This document shows positions 8,706 to 17,161 of a DNA stretch of 64,000 nucleotides, piece by piece. The translations under genes were made by a program, and so were the position numbers. The number at the start of each line of letters is the position of its first letter. Position 1 is the stretch's first letter. Under the pieces are notes generated by a model. The model searched no databases, had not been told where the DNA came from, and worked only from the letters and a program-made list of their open reading frames with translations. The DNA comes from Ancylobacter koreensis (GTDB lineage Bacteria; Pseudomonadota; Alphaproteobacteria; Rhizobiales; Xanthobacteraceae), in assembly GCF_023016525.1 (NCBI RefSeq), contig NZ_JALKCG010000003.1:186001-250000 (forward strand). The letters run 5' to 3'.

Positions 8706-9518
8706 GTGGCGCCGCGCGGATTCTGGAAAGGCTATCTCAAGCTGTCGCTGGTCACGTGTCCGGTGGCGATGCTGCCGGCGATCAGCGGCGCCGAGAAGAT
8801 CCGCTTCCACACGCTCAACCGGGCGACCGGCAACCGTGTCGAGGGGATTTACGTCGACACTGAGACCGACAAGACAGTCGAGAGCGAGGATCAGGCGCGC
8901 GGCTATGAGCGCGAGCCCGGCAGCTATGTCGTTCTCGACGACGACGAGCTGCAGGCGGTGGCACTGGAGAGCAACCGCACCATCGACATCGACACCTTCG
9001 TCCCGGCCGACAGCGTCGGATGGATCTGGTACGACACGCCCCATTTCCTCCTGCCGGACGACCCGGTCGGCGAAGAAGCCTTCGCCGTCATCCGCGAGGC
9101 GATGGCGGCCACCGGTACGGTCGGCCTGTCGCGCGTCGTGCTGCACCGGCGCGAGCGCCCGGTGATGCTGGAGCCGCGCGGGCGCGGCATCGTTCTCTGG
9201 ACGCTGCACTATTCGGACGAGCTGCGCCGGCCCGAGGGCTATTTCGACGACATCGATGCCAAGGCCGATGCGGACCTCGTGACGCTGGTGGGCCGCCTGA
9301 TCGACCGGCGCACCCGCGACTGGGACACAGCCCTCGTGCACGATCCGCTGCAGGAAAACTTGAAGAAGCTCATCGCGTCGAAGAAGAAGCGCGGGCGCCC
9401 GAAGCGCAGCGCCTCCCGCGAGCCGGCCGCCGAGGCGCCGACCAACGTCGTCAACATCATGGACGCGCTGAAGAAGAGCCTCGCTGCCGAGACCAAGCGC
9501 GGCGGCCGCGCGAAATAG
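8706..9518 (+). CDS. ku: non-homologous end joining protein Ku (ku1)
   Basis: A 270-residue bacterial Ku. It starts at GTG 8706 with ribosome binding site GAGGGG; the conserved RGFWKGYLKLSLVTCPV opening follows at once, while the longer frame upstream is not conserved in type. Ku core landmarks include RFHTLNRATGNRV and the DIDTF-VPADSV region. The protein forms a ring on double-strand ends and recruits LigD. The C-terminus carries KKKRGRPKRS (core RGRPK at residues 229-233), which reads as an AT-hook, followed by VVNIMDALKKS, also present in ku2 as VVSLMDALRES. It is convergent with mgtC, 9 bases apart, and belongs with ku2 and ligD functionally. It is clearly diverged from ku2, so the two may heterodimerise or act at different times. 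Confidence 0.95.
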   Translation: MAPRGFWKGYLKLSLVTCPVAMLPAISGAEKIRFHTLNRATGNRVEGIYVDTETDKTVESEDQARGYEREPGSYVVLDDDELQAVALESNRTIDIDTFVPADSVGWIWYDTPHFLLPDDPVGEEAFAVIREAMAATGTVGLSRVVLHRRERPVMLEPRGRGIVLWTLHYSDELRRPEGYFDDIDAKADADLVTLVGRLIDRRTRDWDTALVHDPLQENLKKLIASKKKRGRPKRSASREPAAEAPTNVVNIMDALKKSLAAETKRGGRAK

Positions 9519-9527
9519 CCCCGCGCC

Positions 9528-10064
9528 TCAGCGGGGCGGCTCCTCGTCGGCATTGTCGGAAAGCGGCGCCGAGCGGCGCTCGGGCGGCGGCGCGACCCGT
9601 TCCAGCACCCGCTCAAGCGGCAGCATCAGTGCCAGCAGCACGAAGGTGGTCGCCAGCGCGAGGAAGACGAGGTGCCAGGAGGCGATGGCGCAGGCGACGC
9701 CGAGCGCCGCCGTCACCCACACCGTCGCGGCGGTCGTCAGGCCATGCACTTCGAGCTTGTGGCGGTCGCGCAGCACCACGCCGGCGCCGAGGAAGCCGAT
9801 GCCGGTCATCACGCCCTGCACGATGCCCTGCACGACGCGGCTTGTGGCGTCGGGATGGCCGTTGATGCCTTCGACCCGCATCGCGGAGAGCGAGACGAGC
9901 GCCGCGCCCAGCCCGACCAGCCCGAGCGTGCGCATGCCGGTCGGCTTGCCGCGCAGGTCGCGGTTGATGCCGATGATCATGCCGCATCCGGCCGCCGCCA
10001 GCAGGCGCAGCAGTGCCTCGATCTCGTCGGGGGTGAGCCACCAGTCCTGCGGGAGATTCTCCAT
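9528..10064 (-). CDS. MgtC/SapB family inner-membrane protein
   Basis: A 178-residue protein with four or five hydrophobic segments in the first 150 residues. The MgtC/SapB pattern is clear: AAAGCGMIIGINRDLRGKP, GMRTLGLVGLGAAL, GIVQGVMTGIGFLGAGVVLR and LTTAATVWVTAALGVACA. MgtC proteins are inner-membrane factors tied to low-magnesium survival and, in some species, ATP synthase or phosphate homeostasis. The short C-terminal tail is polar and Pro/Arg rich, without the ACT-like domain of Salmonella MgtC, so it is the short form. It starts 6 bases after ligD, so it is probably the last gene of ku2-ligD-mgtC. A link with end joining is positional only. Confidence 0.85.
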   Translation of the reverse strand: MENLPQDWWLTPDEIEALLRLLAAAGCGMIIGINRDLRGKPTGMRTLGLVGLGAALVSLSAMRVEGINGHPDATSRVVQGIVQGVMTGIGFLGAGVVLRDRHKLEVHGLTTAATVWVTAALGVACAIASWHLVFLALATTFVLLALMLPLERVLERVAPPPERRSAPLSDNADEEPPR

Positions 10065-10070
10065 GGCAGG

Positions 10071-12668
10071 TCAGCCTTTCCGACGCGCGGTTCGCCGGCG
10101 GCCGGCCGGCGCTTCCGGCAACGGCACGGCGGCAGCGCGGAAGTCCGCCCAGGGATCGGCGGCGAGGTTGGCGAGGCGTGCGGGCGCGTCGGCGAGGGTG
10201 AACTGCGCCGCGCCGGCGATCTCATCCAGCTCCTCCCACGCGATGGGCATGGAGATGCCCGCTCCGGCGCGGGCACGCGGGCAATAGGTGGCGACGGCGG
10301 TGGCGCCTCGCCCGTTGCGCAGATAGTCGATGAAGATGCGCCCGGTGCGTCGCGCCTTGGTGGCGACCGCGATGTAGCGGTCGGGCTCGTCGGCGGCCAT
10401 GTCCTCGGCGAGGCCCTTGGCGAAGGCCTTGGCCGCGTCCCAGCGCGCGGCGGGTTTCAACGGGACGACGACATGCAGTCCCTTGCCGCCCGAGGTCTTG
10501 AGGAAGGCCGGCAGGCCCTGCGCCTCCAGCCGCTCCCGCACGGCGCGGGCACCCGCCACCACCGCCGGCCAGCCGACGCCCTCGGCGGGATCGAGGTCGA
10601 AGATCAGCGTGTCGGGCCGCTCGATATCGGCCAGCGTCGCGCCCCAGGGGTGGATTTCGAGCGCCCCGGACTGCACCAGCGCGATCAGCCCGTCGAGGTC
10701 GTCGATGTGGAGGAGTTCCTCACCGTCCGTGTCGTTCGAGACCTTGATGGCCTTGTTCATCCCGCGCCACGAATGCTTCTGGAAGAAGCAGGCCTCCACG
10801 ATGCCGTCCGGGCAGCGCAGCAGGGCGAGCGGCCGGGCGACGACGAAGGGCGCGATGAAGCGCCAGACCTCGGCGTAATAGTCGGCCAGCCCCTGCTTGG
10901 TGATGCCGTCCTCGGGCCAGTAGATGCGGTCGGGGTGCGTCAGCTTCACCCGCGAGCGCGGCGCGGTCGCCATGTCACTGCCCTCCGGCCCGTTTTCGTC
11001 CCGTGTGACCTCGCGGACGATCTCGCGCGCCGGCTTGTCCTCGCGCAACCCGCGAAAGGCAGCGTGGCGCAGGTGCTGGTCGCCCGTCCAGCCGCGAAAT
11101 TCGACCTCGGCGACGAGTTCGGGCGCCACGAAGACGGCGCCGCGCCGCTCCTCCGCGCTCAACGTGCCGGCGAAAGGGCTGCGTTCGCGCCGCAGCGCAT
11201 CGAGCCGCTCATACAGCTCCCTGGCGACACGCTGCGAGAAGCCGGTGCCGACCCGGCCGACATGGCGCAGCCGGCGCTCCTCGTAAACGCCGAGCAGGAG
11301 CGAGCCGACGGCGCTGCGGTTGGCCGTCGAGGGCACATAGCCGCCGATGACGAATTCCTGTCGGAAGGCGCATTTCGACTTCACCCAGTCCCGCCCGCGC
11401 CCGGCGTGGTAGGGCGCGCCGGCACGCTTCGACACCAGCCCTTCGAGGCTGAGCCGGCAGGCATGGCGCAGCATGGTGGCGCCGTCGACGGTGAAATGCT
11501 CGCTGTAGCGCACGATTCCGGCGGCGTCCTTCAGCCGCGCTTCCAGAAGCTCCTTGCGTGCCAGCAACTTTTCGCCGGTGAGGTCGCGCCCGTCGAGATG
11601 GAGCAGATCGAAGGCATAGTAGGTGAAGCGGTCGGCGCGGTCCTCGGCGAGATCCTGCTGGAGCAGGCTGAAGTTGGAGATGCCGGCGCCGCTCTCCACC
11701 ACCAGTTCGCCGTCGATGAGCGCGTTCTCGAACGGCAGCGCCTCCAGCGCGCGCGCCAGATCGGTGCCGAAGCGCCCGGTCCAGTCGAGGCCGGAGCGCG
11801 TCAGAAGGCGCACGCGCCGCTTGCCCGTGGCGGCCTTGTCGATGCGGGCCTGCAGCCTGTAGCCGTCGAACTTGATCTCGTGAATCCAGTCTTTGCCGGC
11901 CGGCGCCTTCGCGACGAGGGTGGCGAGTTCCGGCTGGACGAAATCCGGCAGCGGCGCGCCGACGCCGATGACCGCCTTTCGCGAGGCCGCCTTGTGCGAG
12001 GCCCCTTTGGCGGACGACGGCTTGGCGGATGGATTGGCGGATGGTGCGGATGCGCGCCTCGCCGCCTTCTTCGGCGGGTCGGCGGCGGCCGCATGGGCCG
12101 GGGCGCCCTGCGTGATCTCGTCCAGCGTGCGCCCGGTCTTCACCGAATCCGGCGCGGCTTCCAGAATGTCGGGCGCGTCGTCGGGACGGGCCGCCTCGTC
12201 CTCGCCCTTGATCAGCAGCCAGTTGTCGGCCTTCTCGCCCTTGCGCGGCGCCATCCTCACCAGATGCCAGCGCCCGCTGAGCTTCGTTCCGTGCAGCTCG
12301 AAGTCCAGATGGCCCTTGCGATAGCCCTTCGCCGCGTCGCCGATGGGCGCCCAGCTTCCGGTGTCCCACAGCATGACGGTGCCGCCGCCATACTGACCCT
12401 TCGGAATGGTCCCCTCGAAGCTGCCATAGTCGAGCGGATGGTCCTCGACATGCACGGCGAGGCGCTTCTCGCCGGGCACCAGGCTGGGACCGCGCGTCAC
12501 CGCCCAGCTCTTGAGCACGCCATCCATCTCCAGCCGCAGGTCGTAATGCAGGCGCCGGGCGGCGTGCTTCTGGATGAGGTAGGCGTGGCCGGCCTGCGCC
12601 GTCTCACTGCCGGCGGGCTCGGCCGTCTTGGTGAAGTCGCGCTTGCGGCGATAGAGGTCGAGCGCCAT
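10071..12668 (-). CDS. ligD: ATP-dependent DNA ligase LigD (phosphoesterase-ligase-polymerase)
   Basis: An 865-residue multifunctional NHEJ ligase with three domains. Residues 1-160 are the 3'-phosphoesterase (HAARRLHYDLRLEMDG with H35, H41, D43; HVEDHPLDYGSFEGTIP). Residues 190-235 form a Lys/Ala/Ser-rich linker. From about 236 comes the ligase with the nucleotidyl lysine K266 in EIKFDGYR. The C-terminal third is the archaeal-primase-type polymerase (THPDRIYWPEDG, FFQKHSWRGM, TLIFDLDPAEG with the metal Asp pair, TSGGKGLHVVVPL). The enzyme trims 3' ends, fills gaps and seals breaks held by Ku. This order matches Pseudomonas LigD rather than the mycobacterial order. It starts 3 bases after ku2 and is followed by mgtC, so it likely shares the ku2 promoter. 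Confidence 0.97.
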   Translation of the reverse strand: MALDLYRRKRDFTKTAEPAGSETAQAGHAYLIQKHAARRLHYDLRLEMDGVLKSWAVTRGPSLVPGEKRLAVHVEDHPLDYGSFEGTIPKGQYGGGTVMLWDTGSWAPIGDAAKGYRKGHLDFELHGTKLSGRWHLVRMAPRKGEKADNWLLIKGEDEAARPDDAPDILEAAPDSVKTGRTLDEITQGAPAHAAAADPPKKAARRASAPSANPSAKPSSAKGASHKAASRKAVIGVGAPLPDFVQPELATLVAKAPAGKDWIHEIKFDGYRLQARIDKAATGKRRVRLLTRSGLDWTGRFGTDLARALEALPFENALIDGELVVESGAGISNFSLLQQDLAEDRADRFTYYAFDLLHLDGRDLTGEKLLARKELLEARLKDAAGIVRYSEHFTVDGATMLRHACRLSLEGLVSKRAGAPYHAGRGRDWVKSKCAFRQEFVIGGYVPSTANRSAVGSLLLGVYEERRLRHVGRVGTGFSQRVARELYERLDALRRERSPFAGTLSAEERRGAVFVAPELVAEVEFRGWTGDQHLRHAAFRGLREDKPAREIVREVTRDENGPEGSDMATAPRSRVKLTHPDRIYWPEDGITKQGLADYYAEVWRFIAPFVVARPLALLRCPDGIVEACFFQKHSWRGMNKAIKVSNDTDGEELLHIDDLDGLIALVQSGALEIHPWGATLADIERPDTLIFDLDPAEGVGWPAVVAGARAVRERLEAQGLPAFLKTSGGKGLHVVVPLKPAARWDAAKAFAKGLAEDMAADEPDRYIAVATKARRTGRIFIDYLRNGRGATAVATYCPRARAGAGISMPIAWEELDEIAGAAQFTLADAPARLANLAADPWADFRAAAVPLPEAPAGRRRTARRKG

Positions 12669-12671
12669 CGC

Positions 12672-13583
12672 TCAGCCCGCCTTGCGCGTCGGCGTGCGAC
12701 CGGCGGCGGCCGTCGCCGACGCCTTGCGGGCCGGGGACTTCCCGGAAGCGGCTTTCGTGGTCGGGGCTTTCTTCGCCGGGGCCTTCTTCGCGTCGGCCTT
12801 GCCAACCTTCCCGCCTATGCCGGCGCTTTCGCGGAGCGCGTCCATGAGGCTGACGACCTTGGCGGCCGGCTTCTTCGGCGCGCGGATCTTGCGGCCTTCC
12901 AGCTTGGCGCGCACCAGCTCGGCCAGCGCGTCGTCGTAGCGGTCCTCGAAGGCTTCGGGCCGGAAGTCGCCGGTCTTGGTCTTGATGATGTGCCGGGCGA
13001 GATCGAGCATCTCGCGCTCGATCTTCACCTCGCCAATCTCCTCGAAGGCCTCCGCCGCCGAACGCACCTCGTAGTCGTAATGCAGCGTGGTGGCGACGAG
13101 GCCTTCGTCATAGGCGCGGATCAGCAACGTGCGCGGCCGGCGGAACAGCACCGCTGTCGCGATAGCGACGACCTTTTTCGCGCGCAGGCCCTCGCGGATG
13201 ACCGCGAAACTCGCCTGCGAGGCGTCGGCGGCGGGATGCAGATAATAGGGCCGCTCGAAATAGAGGTCGTCGACCTTCCCGCAGGGCACGAAGTTCTCGA
13301 TGCTCAGCGTGCGGTCGCCCTGCGGCGTCACGGCGGCGACTTCTTCCGGCTCCAGCACGATGTATTCGTCGCTGGCGACCTCGTAGCCCTTCACCTGTTC
13401 GTCGCGCGGCACCTCGTCGCCGGTCTGCGGGTCGATGAAGCGGCGCGACAGCCGGTTGCCGGTGCGGCGGTTCACCATGTGCAGCGCCACGCGCTCCGAG
13501 GCACTGACGCCGGTGTAGAGCGCCACGGCGCTGACCAGTTCACCGAGCTTGAGATAGCCCTTCCACGTCGCCCGCGCGACCAT
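12672..13583 (-). CDS. ku: non-homologous end joining protein Ku (ku2)
   Basis: A 303-residue Ku starting at the ATG of MVARATWKGYLKLGELV, with Shine-Dalgarno GGAGG five bases before it; 25 upstream in-frame residues were dropped. Core motifs include LHMVNRRTGNRLSRRFID, YEVASDEYIVLEPEE and ENFVPCGKVDDLYFERPYYL. The C-terminus has VVSLMDALRES and then a roughly 45-residue Lys/Ala/Thr-rich tail with repeated KAPAKK and RKA units, a histone-like DNA-binding extension known from several bacterial Ku proteins. It heads ku2-ligD-mgtC (3-base and 6-base gaps). A perfect EcfG-type motif stands 40-64 bases upstream, suggesting induction by general stress. Ring-forming DNA-end binding is known for the family; division of labour with ku1 is inferred. 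Confidence 0.95.
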   Translation of the reverse strand: MVARATWKGYLKLGELVSAVALYTGVSASERVALHMVNRRTGNRLSRRFIDPQTGDEVPRDEQVKGYEVASDEYIVLEPEEVAAVTPQGDRTLSIENFVPCGKVDDLYFERPYYLHPAADASQASFAVIREGLRAKKVVAIATAVLFRRPRTLLIRAYDEGLVATTLHYDYEVRSAAEAFEEIGEVKIEREMLDLARHIIKTKTGDFRPEAFEDRYDDALAELVRAKLEGRKIRAPKKPAAKVVSLMDALRESAGIGGKVGKADAKKAPAKKAPTTKAASGKSPARKASATAAAGRTPTRKAG

Positions 13584-13622
13584 CCCCCACCTCCGCTGCC
13601 GGTATGCCGGCGCCATCGGTCT

Positions 13623-13647
13623 AACGCGCGTTGCCGCCCGGCGTTCC
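13623..13647 (-). promoter_or_regulatory. EcfG-type general-stress promoter for ku2-ligD-mgtC
   Basis: Minus strand GGAAC (13647-13643), 16 bases, CGTT (13626-13623): an exact match to GGAAC-N16/17-CGTT. The start of ku2 is 40 bases downstream of the -10, with a ribosome binding site between. NHEJ genes of Sinorhizobium are known RpoE2 targets, which fits. Confidence 0.65.
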
Positions 13648-13718
13648 AGCACCGGCATCGCCGACGACCGGCGGGCACGCTGGCGCCCGCCGGTCGCGTG
13701 CTTTCAGGTCGCTGGCCC

Positions 13719-14282
13719 TCAGGCGACCTTGCGCCGCTCGTGCCGCCCTTCGCCGATCTCCTCGACGATCTTGCCGACGAAGGCCTTCAGGTCGGCCGGC
13801 GAGCGCGAGGTGATGATGCCCTGATCGGCGGCGACATCGCGGTCGACCCATTTGCCGCCGGCATTGATCACATCGGTGCGGATCGAGGCGTAGGAGGTCA
13901 CGGTGCGCCCGCGCACCGCGTCTGCCTCCACCAGCAGCCACGGGCCGTGGCAGATGGCGGCGACGACCTTGCCGCCGTCGAGGAAAGCCCGGACGATCGC
14001 CATCGCGTCCTTGTCCGCGCGCAGCACGTCCGGGTTCATCTGCCCGCCGGGGATGACGAGCGCGTCGTAGTTCTCCGGGCGCACGGAGGCCAGGGCGGCG
14101 TCGGCCTCAAGCGTCTCGCCCCAGTTCTTGTCCTTCCAGCCGCGGATCGCCTTGCCGTCCGGGCTGGCCACCTCGACGCGGGCGCCGGCGGCACGCAGCT
14201 CCTTGAGCGGCACCATGAGTTCGGACTGCTCGAAGCCGTCGGCGGCGATGATGAGGACGCGAGCGTCAGTGATGGTCGGCAT
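13719..14282 (-). CDS. PfpI/DJ-1 family (type 1 glutamine amidotransferase-like) protein
   Basis: A 187-residue DJ-1/PfpI superfamily protein. The start ATG has GGAGAA upstream and precedes the first strand ARVLIIAADGFEQSEL, whose Glu is the usual partner of the nucleophile. The nucleophile elbow is VVAAICHGPWLL with Cys in A-x-C-H-G, and PGGQMNPDVLR is the conserved loop. Members act as proteases, chaperones or glyoxalase/deglycase-like enzymes under oxidative or carbonyl stress; which applies here cannot be seen. It is separated from ku2 by about 135 bp and has its own perfect EcfG-type promoter motif 75-99 bases upstream, in line with a stress role. Confidence 0.88.
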   Translation of the reverse strand: MPTITDARVLIIAADGFEQSELMVPLKELRAAGARVEVASPDGKAIRGWKDKNWGETLEADAALASVRPENYDALVIPGGQMNPDVLRADKDAMAIVRAFLDGGKVVAAICHGPWLLVEADAVRGRTVTSYASIRTDVINAGGKWVDRDVAADQGIITSRSPADLKAFVGKIVEEIGEGRHERRKVA

Positions 14283-14356
14283 GGGATTCTCCGTCTGTAC
14301 GTGCCCCCCGGAGCCGGCCGAGACTGAAGCCTCGCCCGCGCCCTGCCCCAGGAACG

Positions 14357-14381
14357 AACGCGCCGTTCCGGCCGATGTTCC
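14357..14381 (-). promoter_or_regulatory. EcfG-type general-stress promoter for the PfpI gene
   Basis: Minus strand GGAAC (14381-14377), 16 bases, CGTT (14360-14357) exactly fits GGAAC-N16/17-CGTT. The predicted leader to the ATG at 14282 is about 65-70 bases. The rest of the 14283-14641 gap shows no gene, hairpin or repeat I can support. Confidence 0.6.
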
Positions 14382-14641
14382 CGCTGCGCCCGACCGACGC
14401 TCCCTCCTCGCACGCGTGTGCGGCGGGCGCCGGGACGCGCCGCTCGGCCAATACTTCCGATCCGCACGCATGCGCGGCCGTTCGACGCCGAAAGACCTCA
14501 GGACGAGGCGTGCCCTAGAGTTAAGCCACGGTCGCCGATGCACTCGGCGAGGTCTTTTACCGGCGGACGGACGGCTTGGTGGCCGACTTCCACGGCGTCT
14601 TCACCGTCATCAACGACAACCGACTTCCAAGAGGTGCTGCC

Positions 14642-15430
14642 ATGACTGCCCATCGTCTGCGCGCTGCGGCGCTGCTCGCCTGCCTGTCCGCTTTCGCCAT
14701 GCCGGCGCACGCCGCCGACGCCGCGCCGGTCAAGAACATCGTGCTGGTGCACGGTGCCTGGGTCGACGCCTCCGGCTGGAAGCCGGTCTACGACATCCTG
14801 ATCCGCGACGGCTTCAACGTCTCGATGGTGCAGGAGCCCGAAACCTCCTTCGCGGACGACGTGACCGCCGCCAAGCGTGTCATCGACATGCAGGATGGTC
14901 CGACCCTGCTGGTCGGCCATTCCTATGGTGGCTCGATCATCACGCAGGCCGGCGTCGACCCGAAGGTCGCGGGCCTCGTCTATGTTGCCGCCCATGCGCC
15001 GGATGTCGGCGAGGACGAGGGCGAACTCGGCCGGAAGATGCCGAGCGTGCTGGCGAAGACCCCGGGAGCCGTCGAGGTGACGGCGGACGGCTTCACCTAT
15101 CTCAAGCCGGAGCTGTTCCCCAAGCTGTTCGCGCCGGACATGCCGTCGGCACAGGCCACCTTCGAGGCGCGCTCGCAGGTGCTGGCCGCCAAGGGCGTGT
15201 TCGGCACCCCCCTGACGGCGGCGGCATGGAAGACCAAGCCAAGCTGGGGCATCGTCGCCGGCGACGACCAGATCATCAATCCGGACCTCGAACGCTTCTA
15301 TTACGAGCGCGCCAAGGCGCCCTTCATCGTGGTGCCCGGCGCCAGCCACTCAGTTTACGAGACGCACCCCGAACAGGTCGCCGCCGTCATCGAGAGCGCC
15401 GCGCGCAGTCTCGGCTCCGCGTCCGAGTGA
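14642..15430 (+). CDS. secreted alpha/beta hydrolase
   Basis: A 262-residue protein with a signal peptide (MTAHRLRAAALLACLSAFAM, cleavage likely after AHA at residue 24), so it is exported to the periplasm. The hydrolase fold is evident: NIVLVHGAWVDASGWKPV (oxyanion HG), nucleophile elbow GHSYGG with S94, GIVAGDDQIINPD carrying the acid, and GASHSVYETHP with the catalytic His. The HGAW opening and overall order resemble the subgroup that includes many predicted esterases and salicylate-esterase-like enzymes. The start ATG has AAGAGGTG upstream. It stands alone between the PfpI gene (divergent) and cydC (convergent). Substrate unknown. Confidence 0.88.
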   Translation: MTAHRLRAAALLACLSAFAMPAHAADAAPVKNIVLVHGAWVDASGWKPVYDILIRDGFNVSMVQEPETSFADDVTAAKRVIDMQDGPTLLVGHSYGGSIITQAGVDPKVAGLVYVAAHAPDVGEDEGELGRKMPSVLAKTPGAVEVTADGFTYLKPELFPKLFAPDMPSAQATFEARSQVLAAKGVFGTPLTAAAWKTKPSWGIVAGDDQIINPDLERFYYERAKAPFIVVPGASHSVYETHPEQVAAVIESAARSLGSASE

Positions 15431-15446
15431 CGTTCCGTCCAAACGA

Positions 15447-15476
15447 CTGATGCCGCCCGGCATAGGGCGGCGTCAG
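15447..15476. terminator. hairpin terminator shared by hydrolase gene and cydC
   Basis: CTGATGCCGCCC (15447-15458), loop GGCATA, GGGCGGCGTCAG (15465-15476): a 12-bp stem with one G-T wobble, lying between two convergent genes and overlapping the cydC stop codon. There is no long T-run, so efficiency is uncertain. Confidence 0.5.
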
Positions 15477-17161
15477 CGCGCCCGCAGGCTTGCCAGCAGG
15501 CCGGCGAAGTCCGGTTCGCCGCGCGCCACCACCCGCTCAAGACGGCCGTCGCGCAGCACCGCGAGACGGTCGACGCCGGCGGCCTCGCGCTCCAGATGGG
15601 TGGCGAGGATCACCGTTCGCCCGGCCGCCCGCGCCCACAGGCGGCCCATCACCTCGTCCGCCGTCACCGCGTCGAGGCCCTCGGTCGGTTCGTCGAGCAG
15701 CCAGAGCGGCGCGTCGCTCAGCAGCAGACGCGCGAGGGCAAGGCGCCGGGCCTGCCCGCCCGACAGGCCGAGGCCGCCCTCGCCGAGCCTCGTCGCCAGA
15801 CCCTCCGGCAGCCGCGCTAAGAATTCGCCGAGCCCTGCGGCGGCGAGCGCGGCAAGCAGCTGGGCGTCATCGGCGTGCGGCGCGGCGATCCGCAGATTGT
15901 CGGCAAGGCTGTCCTGGAACAGCTCGGTGCGCTGGGTGAGCTGCGCCGCTGGCAGCGCCTCCAGCGCTCCCCCCGTGGCGGCGACCTCCCCCGCCAGCGC
16001 GGCGATAAGCGTCGACTTGCCCGCCCCGCTGGCGCCGACCAGCCCGATACGCTCGCCGGCCGCTACCGTCAGATCGAGGCCGCTCAGGGCCGGCCGCGCC
16101 GCGCCTTCCGGGCGCACCTCCGCCCCTTCGAGCCGCACCGCGAGGCCGGCCGGCGGCGGGTTCACCGCGATTCCCGGAACGGCCTCCGCAAGGCGCGGGG
16201 CGAGGCGGCGCGCGGCGATAAGCGCCCGCTCCAGCTCCACCGCTCCCCGCCGGAGCAGGCCGAACGGATCGAGCGCAGTCAGCACCACCAGCAGCACGAG
16301 GGCGGCGATGGCGGGTTCAACCGATCCCGCCTCGCTCAAGGCGGCAACCGCGAGGACGCCGAGCGCCAGCACCAGCCAGCCGAGGATCGCGAGGGCGGCG
16401 CCGGCGCGCGTCTCGATTCGGTTGAGCGCGTCATCGGCCTGCGCCAGCCGGGCCTCCGCCTGCATCAGCCGTTCACGCTGGGTGCCGAGCCGGCCAGCCA
16501 TCAGCAGTTCGGTTTGCCCGGCGACGAGATCGACCGCCCGGCTGCGCAGCACCTCCAGCGCATGCGCCCGTCTCCGGGCGAGGCGTCGTGCCGCCCGCGC
16601 GGTCCAGAGCGGGATGGCAAAGCCGCCGGTGAGGACGAGGAGCGCGAAGCCGAGGCCGAGCCGGATATCGACCAGAGCCAGCACGAAGGCGGCGCCCAGC
16701 GTCACGATCAGCGCCGCGCCGGCCGGCACGATGACGCGCAGATAGAGCGAGTCCAGCGCGTCGATGTCGAGGGTCAGCCGGAACAGCAGCGCCGTCGGCC
16801 GGCTGGCGAGCCGTCCGGCGGCCCCCGCCGCCGCCCAGCCGCGAAACAGCCGCTCGCGCAGCGCCGCCAGCACGGCGAGCGTGGCGTCGTGCGTCACCAC
16901 CCGCTCGGCATAGCGGGTCGCCGTGCGCGACAGGGCGAAGAAGCGGATGCCCGCCGAGGGTGCGAACAGGTCGAAGGCGAGCGCGCTGGCGGCGCTCGCG
17001 CCGGCAATGGCGGTCGCGGTGATGAACCAGCCGGCGAGGCCGAGCAGCGCGATGCCGGAGGCGAAGGCGAGCGCCGCCAGCACGATGCCGGACAGCAGCG
17101 CCCGCCGGCGGCCGGCGAAGAACAGGCGCATTATGGCGCGCAGCGCCGCAAGATCGCTCAC
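15473..17161 (-). CDS. cydC: thiol reductant ABC exporter subunit CydC
   Basis: A 562-residue half-transporter ABC protein. It starts at GTG 17161, which overlaps the cydD TGA (GTGA). Six membrane helices occupy about residues 12-320, and the ATPase follows with Walker A GASGAGKST, signature LSGGQ and Walker B LWLLDEP. CydDC is the heterodimeric inner-membrane exporter needed for assembly of cytochrome bd oxidase and c-type cytochromes; it is known to move cysteine/glutathione and has been linked to haem. Translational coupling to cydD and the missing cydAB in the neighbourhood are noted. The assignment as CydC rather than CydD rests on being the second, shorter subunit. Confidence 0.92.
   Translation of the reverse strand: MSDLAALRAIMRLFFAGRRRALLSGIVLAALAFASGIALLGLAGWFITATAIAGASAASALAFDLFAPSAGIRFFALSRTATRYAERVVTHDATLAVLAALRERLFRGWAAAGAAGRLASRPTALLFRLTLDIDALDSLYLRVIVPAGAALIVTLGAAFVLALVDIRLGLGFALLVLTGGFAIPLWTARAARRLARRRAHALEVLRSRAVDLVAGQTELLMAGRLGTQRERLMQAEARLAQADDALNRIETRAGAALAILGWLVLALGVLAVAALSEAGSVEPAIAALVLLVVLTALDPFGLLRRGAVELERALIAARRLAPRLAEAVPGIAVNPPPAGLAVRLEGAEVRPEGAARPALSGLDLTVAAGERIGLVGASGAGKSTLIAALAGEVAATGGALEALPAAQLTQRTELFQDSLADNLRIAAPHADDAQLLAALAAAGLGEFLARLPEGLATRLGEGGLGLSGGQARRLALARLLLSDAPLWLLDEPTEGLDAVTADEVMGRLWARAAGRTVILATHLEREAAGVDRLAVLRDGRLERVVARGEPDFAGLLASLRAR

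Noticed and set aside
9672-14327. 1551-codon open frame opposite mgtC, ligD and ku2
   Set aside because: It is a shadow frame in very GC-rich DNA; the minus-strand genes carry full domain sets, and the plus frame shows no family motifs.
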